Assembly (NCBI GenBank): GCA_030849805.1
Contig: JASANZ010002241.1
Location: forward strand, 1 to 64,000
Length of the DNA stretch: 64,000 nt
Source of the DNA: Sergeia podlipaevii
Lineage: Eukaryota > Euglenozoa > Kinetoplastea > Trypanosomatida > Trypanosomatidae
Direction: 5' to 3'
This document shows, piece after piece, positions 58,694 through 64,000 of this stretch. Below the pieces are notes generated by a model. It was not told the origin of the DNA and did no database searches. It saw only the letters and a list, made by a program, of their open reading frames with translations. A program made the translations under genes and the position numbers. How positions within the stretch are numbered: position 1 is the stretch's first letter; each line of letters opens with the position of its first letter.

Positions 58694-59865
58694 TTCGTAT
58701 ATATGTAGATGAGTGCGTATATATTTGATGTCAGAAAAGAAAAAAAAAACCTCGATTAATAATTATACAAGATAAAAAATTATATAGTAAAAAAAAAAAA
58801 AATAGTGTAGTCCCTTCTCTACAAGTCCTATCCAGCAAACAGCAATATAGACAACTGCACGATACGGCACGCAGTACGGCCAGTGCGCTGACTTCCGCTT
58901 ACTCACTTATATATAGCAAAGAAGGCTATTCACTGAGCTAACTAACTAGAAAAAAAAAACGTAACAAAAAAAAAAAGCTGTCAAACTTTTCCTTTATGTA
59001 TAAAGAAGATATGTATCGACTAAAAAGCAACAGCGCACAGATGAGAAAAGAAGAAGGAAACACAAAATGTTCAGATACACTGTTTAAAGCTAGCTATAGT
59101 ATTCACCCCGTAAACTGCACAGGACAAGAAGGGAAGAGGAAGTGATAATAATAAAAAGAAACAATAAACAATAAATAAATAAATAAAAGTCTACAAACTG
59201 ATGCACTTTTTTGATATATGCACACGTCTCTTACTAATATATGAATGTTCCCTAAACCCACGCGTGCACGTGGCGGAAGAAGAAGAAGAAAAAAAAAATG
59301 AAAGAGGAAAGGCTATGAAAAATTCCCTTGGTTCACTTTTCCTTTGTGGGCGTGTGTGTCGTGCAAAACAATCAACAAAATGATGGAGAGCATAAAACAA
59401 AGTAAGAAAAAAATGATATTTTATGAGTTTTCAAAAAAAAAAAAAAAATTACATTAAGAAAAAGAATACAAGGTGAGTGTTTGCCCTTATGCAGCATGTA
59501 TGTGTGTGTGTGTGTGTGTGTAGTGCCCTGCAGAATTGCTTTAAACTAGAAAATGAGAAAATGCAAAATGAATTTGCAAAGACCCCTGCACGCTGAACAA
59601 TGTATGAAACAGCTGTTATATGTGTATATATATGTATGTATATGTATATATCATGAAATCATGGCAATATTATATTTGCGTGCTTTGTATGTGCACTCTT
59701 GGGTTATTGTTGCTTTCCCATTTTAAGTGAACTAATAATGAAAGGCAAGCAAAAATAAAAGCAACACGATAGAAAAAATAGAAAAGAATGAGGGAGGCCT
59801 CCTTTGAAGATCTACCCCTACTCCCCTGTTCCCTTCTGTTTTTTTCTTTCATTCCCTCCCCTACC
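58694..59865. other. Intergenic spacer
   Basis: 1.17 kb, A-rich on + (runs at 58788-58801, 58945-58975 and 59431-59448) with GT repeat 59502-59521 and TA/TG-alternating 59612-59651. No gene. Confidence 0.65.
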
Positions 59866-61034
59866 TTAATCTCTGGCATTACTGTATTGTACAAAGATGT
59901 ACCGACTCAGCTCAAACAGCGGAAAGTAGCATGCCATGTTGGACGAGACCCAAAGCACGCGCATTCCACCACCACGCAAGAACCCAAGCACGCCATCTGC
60001 CCTGTAGGCACGCACAATCACCTGCCTTATCGTCAAGGATGGGTCCTTAGCTGTCGCCACCACTACACGCGTGCGGATGTTGTCTAGAGGCACGGTGACG
60101 GTGGCCGCTATGAGACCGCTCAGCCCGCCAGACCAGAAAGTGCGAGCCATCTCGGCGCTATACTGAGCAAAGAATGAGTGGAAGGACGAGGACGAAGAGG
60201 AAGGTGAAGCAAGCAGCTGCTCAGCCTCGTGTGACACCGCTGCTGCTGACGCCCCCTCCTCCCTCGCTCCCCACCTTTTCCTCCAAGGCCGCAAGGACTC
60301 ATAAACCACCCACTGCGTAATGGAGTACGGGATATCATGCAGTAACGTCTGCGGCGCCACCAGCCGCGCACACGCCACAAAGCCGTTCCTCCGCAGCTGC
60401 GCCACCGCATCGCGTGTCCCACTCGCCACGGTAGATTGAATGCGCATCTTTAGTGTCTCCATGGGAACGCGAATAACGCATCCGCTCAGCTCCGCAATGA
60501 CTGCAGCCAACATTGTGCGCCATACATATCCATGCGTCCCTCTAGCACCACTTCCCTCCATGCTTTCCCTATGATCTTTCAGGCGCTGCTCGTCAGTGTG
60601 GAGCCACATGCGGGCAGTGGTGTAACCGTACATGTAGGTTGCCTGATATGGCACATAGAAAGCAAGCTTGACTGGCAGTCCACCATACAAGTAGGACCCC
60701 ATCTTCCAGCGTACTGCTGTCGAATACAACGCCACTGGTGAAGTGTGCGGTTATGCAGCGACACATCTGGCCGGCTTGAAAGAGATATCTGAGAAGACAA
60801 TGAGGAAGAGGAACAAGATAAAGTCTTAGGGTGGCCAATGTCTATGCTAGAAGTATATATCTGCATTCGGCACTTGATAGTATCGAGTGGGTGTAAGAGA
60901 GACTTGGTAATGAGGGTCGCTGTGGAGGCAGCAAGGGCCGTCATGGCACTGCTCGGGGGCACTGCAGCATCTTCCTTGGCATCGGAGGAGCGTGACGGAA
61001 CTGCATGTACCGACATACTCCCTTCTTTTCCCAT
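59866..61034 (-). pseudogene. Mitochondrial carrier (SLC25), frameshifted between repeat 1 halves
   Basis: The frame from the ATG at 61034 encodes the first carrier helix and the signature HPLDTIKCRMQ, but stops at 60579. A second frame, open from just after a TAA near 60750, supplies the rest: SYLYGGLPVKLAFYVPY, signature 2 (VPMETLKMRIQ), signature 3 (VPLDNIRTRVV) and the final repeat to 59866. Together they make a normal three-repeat carrier of about 385 residues with a Ser-rich insert after signature 1. The shift (one base lost or two gained) lies between 60735 and about 60835. Signature details resemble S-adenosylmethionine-type carriers (SLC25A26) but specificity is not certain. Either a pseudogene or a sequencing error; no intron signals are seen. 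Confidence 0.75.
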
Positions 61035-61855
61035 TACGCTTCTATTTAATTTTGTTTGAGCGGGGGTGTCTTGTCTGCTGTCAAATTGAAGTTAAGAATA
61101 TTCGCAAGGGTACCGCCGCTGCTTGTACCTAAAATGATTATAATCGCGATGATCTAATATAGAAGAGAGCGCATATATAACGTACGCTTGCGCCAATCCA
61201 AGAAAAGAGAAGAAAGGGGAAAGCAGAGAACTCACGTGTTTGCACCTCTGTGTTCCTCTCTCTCTCTCGCTATGTGTATATGTATGTAGATGGCGATGTA
61301 TATGAGTGTCTATTATACTGTAGGTACAAGCAACTGCATGAGCAGCCGTCGTCACGTATATATACACACACAGCAAAAGCTTTGCACTAGCAGTCAACAC
61401 ACTACCATTCAGAGAGGAGAGGAGGAGGGGGGACAAGGTTTTTTTAAAAAAAAAGGGAGGGAAATGATAAGAATGAGATATTTTGTATTCACACTGTCAG
61501 GCATCATCCGTCACCACTATCACGCTGTCAAGCAATAATCGCTGCCATAGAAAACAAAAATGAATGTACTCGGTTCGTATAATTTAGTATGTATGTAGTT
61601 GTCACTGGATATGTGAAGTAAGAAAAACAGTTCAAGAAATGCCAAGGAGATGCCTCTCTCTCTCTCTGTGTGTGTGTCCTTCATTCTATTCTCCACCCTC
61701 CCACCCACACACACACACGCGCACGATTTCTTAGTATGTGTGAATATCGCCCAAAGCGTAGCAGATCCATCTCTCCCCTGAGATCTACCTCCCTCCTTCC
61801 CTCTATCACACACACACATACTGTGTGCGTGTGTAACAAATATAAATAAAAAATA

Positions 61856-61891
<36 letters not shown>

Positions 61892-61991
61892 TGCAGTGAT
61901 AAAGAAGGTGGAGAAAGCAGAAAAAAAAAAGGAAGCCCACAGCACCTGTACTGAAAAGCTCATTTATTCCTTCTGGGCCGCTGCGCTACTG
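61035..61991. other. Intergenic spacer
   Basis: 0.96 kb with CT/TC runs 61257-61270, GT/CA runs 61665-61677 and 61708-61719, and (TA)n 61858-61880. A 147-codon frame at 61520-61963 is simple sequence. No gene. Confidence 0.65.
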
Positions 61992-63197
61992 CTATCGCTC
62001 CTGCCCACTATCTACAGTGCGCTTCTTAATCGTCTCTAGCTCCGCCGCACGGGCACTCGTCTCGCTGGTGATGCGCTGCAAACGGGAGCCACCGCCAAAG
62101 TTGTTCGCCATCATGTTTGCAAACTGACGGAAGTTCATTGTCTGGAACGTAGCCTTCGGCTCCCGCTCTGCCTTCTTCTCCTGAACTAAGCCATCGGCGT
62201 CTAGCTCCTCCGGCAAGTACACCGTCACACGACTGCGCTGTGCAATATCGTCCTGTTTGGTGCGGCTAACGCGCTCGTTTTCATCATTCAGCAGCTTCAG
62301 CATCTCGGCCTCCTCATGGCGGTCGTACGCAGCCTTCTCCTCAAGCATACGAACCTCGGCTGAGTCAATAAACTGCATATCATATCTGCCTGACTTCTTA
62401 TCGATCTCCATGGAAGTGGGCGTGGTGAGGTAGCGGGTGCTGTAGTCTGGCTTCGGCTCCAAGTTGGTGGGCTGCAGAAAGGTCATGTTCATGTAATCCT
62501 GCGTCATGGTACCGATCGCATTCACGTCGGAGCGAGTCAAATACTGACGGGAATAGGCCACAAACATGACCGCAAAGGATGTGCCTAGTGCGAGAATACC
62601 GCAGAACCAAATAAACTTGGAGTTTCTCTCCCTCTTCGCCTGGTCCAGCTCCTGATCAATCGCCAAACGTGCGTTGTCAAGTGTCTTGCGGTAGTACTGC
62701 CTACTCTTCTTCACCGCGAGGGAGGAATCAAGGTACTCCAGAAGTACCTCAGTAGCAATGAGTACTTCCTGCTGCTTCGCGTGCGTCCGCTCACTATACA
62801 GCTTCGCCCAGCGCTCCTCGAGCTGGGTGCGGGTCAGTTTAGGCAGATCGCTCTCCTTAAACTCTAGCGCCTTGGCGGCTTGCTTTGCGTCCATCCACTT
62901 TTCTGCCTCATCCACGTTAAGATAGTCATCAGGAGTGGTGCCGAGTTTGCGCCTAAGTGGGCCAGTCATCTTGCCGAAGAAGTAGTGGGAGAAAACAGGA
63001 TCAAAGCCGGCGCCGTACTGAGGCCCAGACGTCAGGTCCTTGGAGGTATATTGCTTGCCCTCATTCATGTTGGCCAGCTTTATCTCCGTCAAACTGTGAA
63101 GTCTCTGGTACAGACTTTTGTGTCGCTTCTGGGTGGAAGCAAACGCCGCGACGACAGGCACGGCGACGGCCTCGCTTGTAAAAGCTGCACGGCGCAT
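61992..63197 (-). CDS. Mitochondrial single-pass membrane protein, unknown function
   Basis: 401 residues. The first ~30 residues are Arg/Ala/Ser/Val-rich without acids (MRRAAFTSEA...), compatible with a mitochondrial presequence. Residues 40-190 are charged and helical, then a single hydrophobic span (195-214). A charged C-terminal half of about 185 residues follows, with Glu/Arg-rich helical stretches (279-320) and an Asn/Gly-rich part near 365-377. No catalytic motif or known domain is recognised. Layout (N-terminal presequence, one span, two soluble parts) resembles inner-membrane complex subunits or import factors in trypanosomatids. It lies between the broken carrier and ELP3. The start at 63197 is the first ATG in the frame. 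Confidence 0.6.
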   Translation of the reverse strand: MRRAAFTSEAVAVPVVAAFASTQKRHKSLYQRLHSLTEIKLANMNEGKQYTSKDLTSGPQYGAGFDPVFSHYFFGKMTGPLRRKLGTTPDDYLNVDEAEKWMDAKQAAKALEFKESDLPKLTRTQLEERWAKLYSERTHAKQQEVLIATEVLLEYLDSSLAVKKSRQYYRKTLDNARLAIDQELDQAKRERNSKFIWFCGILALGTSFAVMFVAYSRQYLTRSDVNAIGTMTQDYMNMTFLQPTNLEPKPDYSTRYLTTPTSMEIDKKSGRYDMQFIDSAEVRMLEEKAAYDRHEEAEMLKLLNDENERVSRTKQDDIAQRSRVTVYLPEELDADGLVQEKKAEREPKATFQTMNFRQFANMMANNFGGGSRLQRITSETSARAAELETIKKRTVDSGQER

Positions 63198-63740
63198 TAT
63201 GTGTTGTTATTCTTTCTTTAAAAAAAAAAATACAAGAGAGCAAGTCTGGGTTTGGTGTTGGTGTTGTTACTAAATATATCCAAGTTATAGAATAATTCTC
63301 TCAAGACTCTATAGTCTCCACACTTTCTTCCTCTTGAGTGACACACACACAAAAAAAAAAAAAGTAGGAACGGAGAAACATAAAGCACAATCTACAAAAA
63401 TATATGTATACATGTATGCAAAGCAAATTAGCAAGAAAGGCAGTTATTCAAGCACACGGAAGGAATAACTATCAGCGCTCACAACTTTAGCGCGCACACA
63501 CACACTGAGAGAGAGAGAGAAAGAGAGGCAAGTCCCAGCTATCTATCCTCTCGTGTCTCAACCAGTTCGTTTTGTATTCTCCCGTTACTTACTATTTAAT
63601 CGCAATGTCGTCAAGATGAAATATATATATATAGATGTGTACGTGTACGCCGCACTCTCGACCTTGCAGAGGAAAGTGTACTTGTTTGTGGCACTCATCT
63701 CCTTTTTCTTCTTGCCTCTTCCTTCCTTCCTCGCCTTTTT
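63198..63740. other. Intergenic spacer
   Basis: Short AT-rich spacer with GA repeat 63508-63526 and A-run 63349-63362. A pyrimidine-rich + stretch adjoins the ELP3 stop. No gene. Confidence 0.65.
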
Positions 63741-64000
63741 TCACTTCCCACTAAAGCCAAGCCACCTCTTCGCCTTCGCAAGTAGCGAGCTAGCGTACGT
63801 CTCGTTGTCGTTGTCGTTATCCTGCACCACCTGCTCCTCCGTAATCACCGCCGCCGCATCCTCGAGGGACTTGAGCATGTACGTCTCCTCAAGATGATAC
63901 CCAAGCTTGGCATAGTACCTCCGTACTCCAACGCCGGCAATCACGGCCGTCTTCTTGAAACCATACTCCTTTGCAATGCGTTCCGCCTCACGCATCAGCT
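63741..64000 (-). CDS. ELP3: Elongator acetyltransferase ELP3, C-terminal end (5' part outside window)
   Basis: The last 86 codons of a gene continuing beyond 64000, ending with the TGA at 63741. The sequence [41 protein letters not shown] matches the end of the GNAT acetyltransferase domain of ELP3, where the motif 'GVGxRxYYxKLGY' closes the acetyl-CoA fold. A lineage-specific tail of about 45 residues, with an acidic Asn/Asp run, follows. ELP3 is the radical-SAM/acetyltransferase catalytic subunit of Elongator, which adds carboxymethyl-type groups to wobble uridine of tRNAs. The radical SAM part lies outside this window, so completeness cannot be judged. Confidence 0.88.
   Translation of the reverse strand, partial: LMREAERIAKEYGFKKTAVIAGVGVRRYYAKLGYHLEETYMLKSLEDAAAVITEEQVVQDNDNDNETYASSLLAKAKRWLGFSGK

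Noticed and set aside
60579..61034. Cis-spliced intron joining the two carrier frames
   Set aside because: Cis-introns are extremely rare in trypanosomatids and no convincing GT...AG pair with branch site is seen; a small indel is simpler.
61520..61963. 147-codon minus frame between the carrier and the mitochondrial protein
   Set aside because: Made of TA, CA and GT microsatellites (Ile-Tyr and Cys-Val alternation); no protein-like composition.
63553..63897. + strand frame at the right end
   Set aside because: Overlaps the conserved ELP3 C-terminus on the other strand and is Ser/Leu/Phe-rich.
1..64000. Retroelement, viral or transposase genes
   Set aside because: No reverse transcriptase, integrase, capsid or transposase motif was found in any frame read.

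Overview
The window looks like nuclear DNA of a trypanosomatid (Kinetoplastea). Every supportable gene is intron-free and lies on the minus strand. Genes are separated by AT-rich spacers full of microsatellites. On the coding strand most genes are preceded by long pyrimidine runs, as expected for polycistronic transcription processed by spliced-leader trans-splicing. Amastins, a split succinate dehydrogenase iron-sulfur subunit (SDH2N) and flagellar/ciliary genes support this. TAA, TAG and TGA all act as stops. Coding GC looks moderate and spacers very AT-rich, which argues against Leishmania itself; the species cannot be named from sequence alone. No strand switch, tRNA, rRNA, CRISPR array, virus or complete transposon was seen.

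Layout, low to high coordinate (transcription runs the other way). 1-988: 5' part of a FUSC/ArAE-like multi-pass membrane protein, cut by the window edge. 1892-5369: tandem pair of 3-ketoacyl-CoA-reductase-type short-chain dehydrogenases. 5945-6808: exosome subunit CSL4. 7361-7738: small Cys-rich protein. 8122-10914: C-terminal BRCT-pair protein. 11386-13550: two Vti1-type Qb-SNAREs in tandem. 14360-15343: RING-H2 ubiquitin ligase. 16271-18994: three small proteins (ubiquitin-fold-like, PET100-like, charged helical). 19452-21314: MKS1-like B9 protein. 21918-24528: methyltransferase, then adenylate kinase-like protein with a DPY30/RIIa-like docking segment. 25852-30789: very large paladin-type triple-repeat phosphatase.

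31374-44387 is the most distinctive part: three DHHC palmitoyltransferases interleaved with three amastin-family genes, one amastin broken by a frameshift. A 210-bp segment holding a candidate trans-splice acceptor is present twice, once upstream of a DHHC gene and once fused directly to the start codon of the broken amastin. This is the best candidate in the window for something not yet described.

45759-64000: SDH2N, Mog1-like Ran-binding protein, a small membrane protein, a HELQ/POLQ-type helicase with a huge disordered N-terminus, a Cys-rich protein with a thioredoxin-like domain and CPCC motif, a mitochondrial carrier split by a frameshift, a mitochondrial single-pass protein, and the C-terminus of Elongator ELP3.

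Starts were chosen as the first ATG after the pyrimidine-rich leader. Many longer frames begin with hydrophobic Phe/Leu/Ser-rich residues that are only translated poly-T spacer. The genes are functionally mixed, as is normal for a trypanosomatid polycistronic unit; only the tandem duplicates and the DHHC/amastin island suggest linkage by function or recent recombination.
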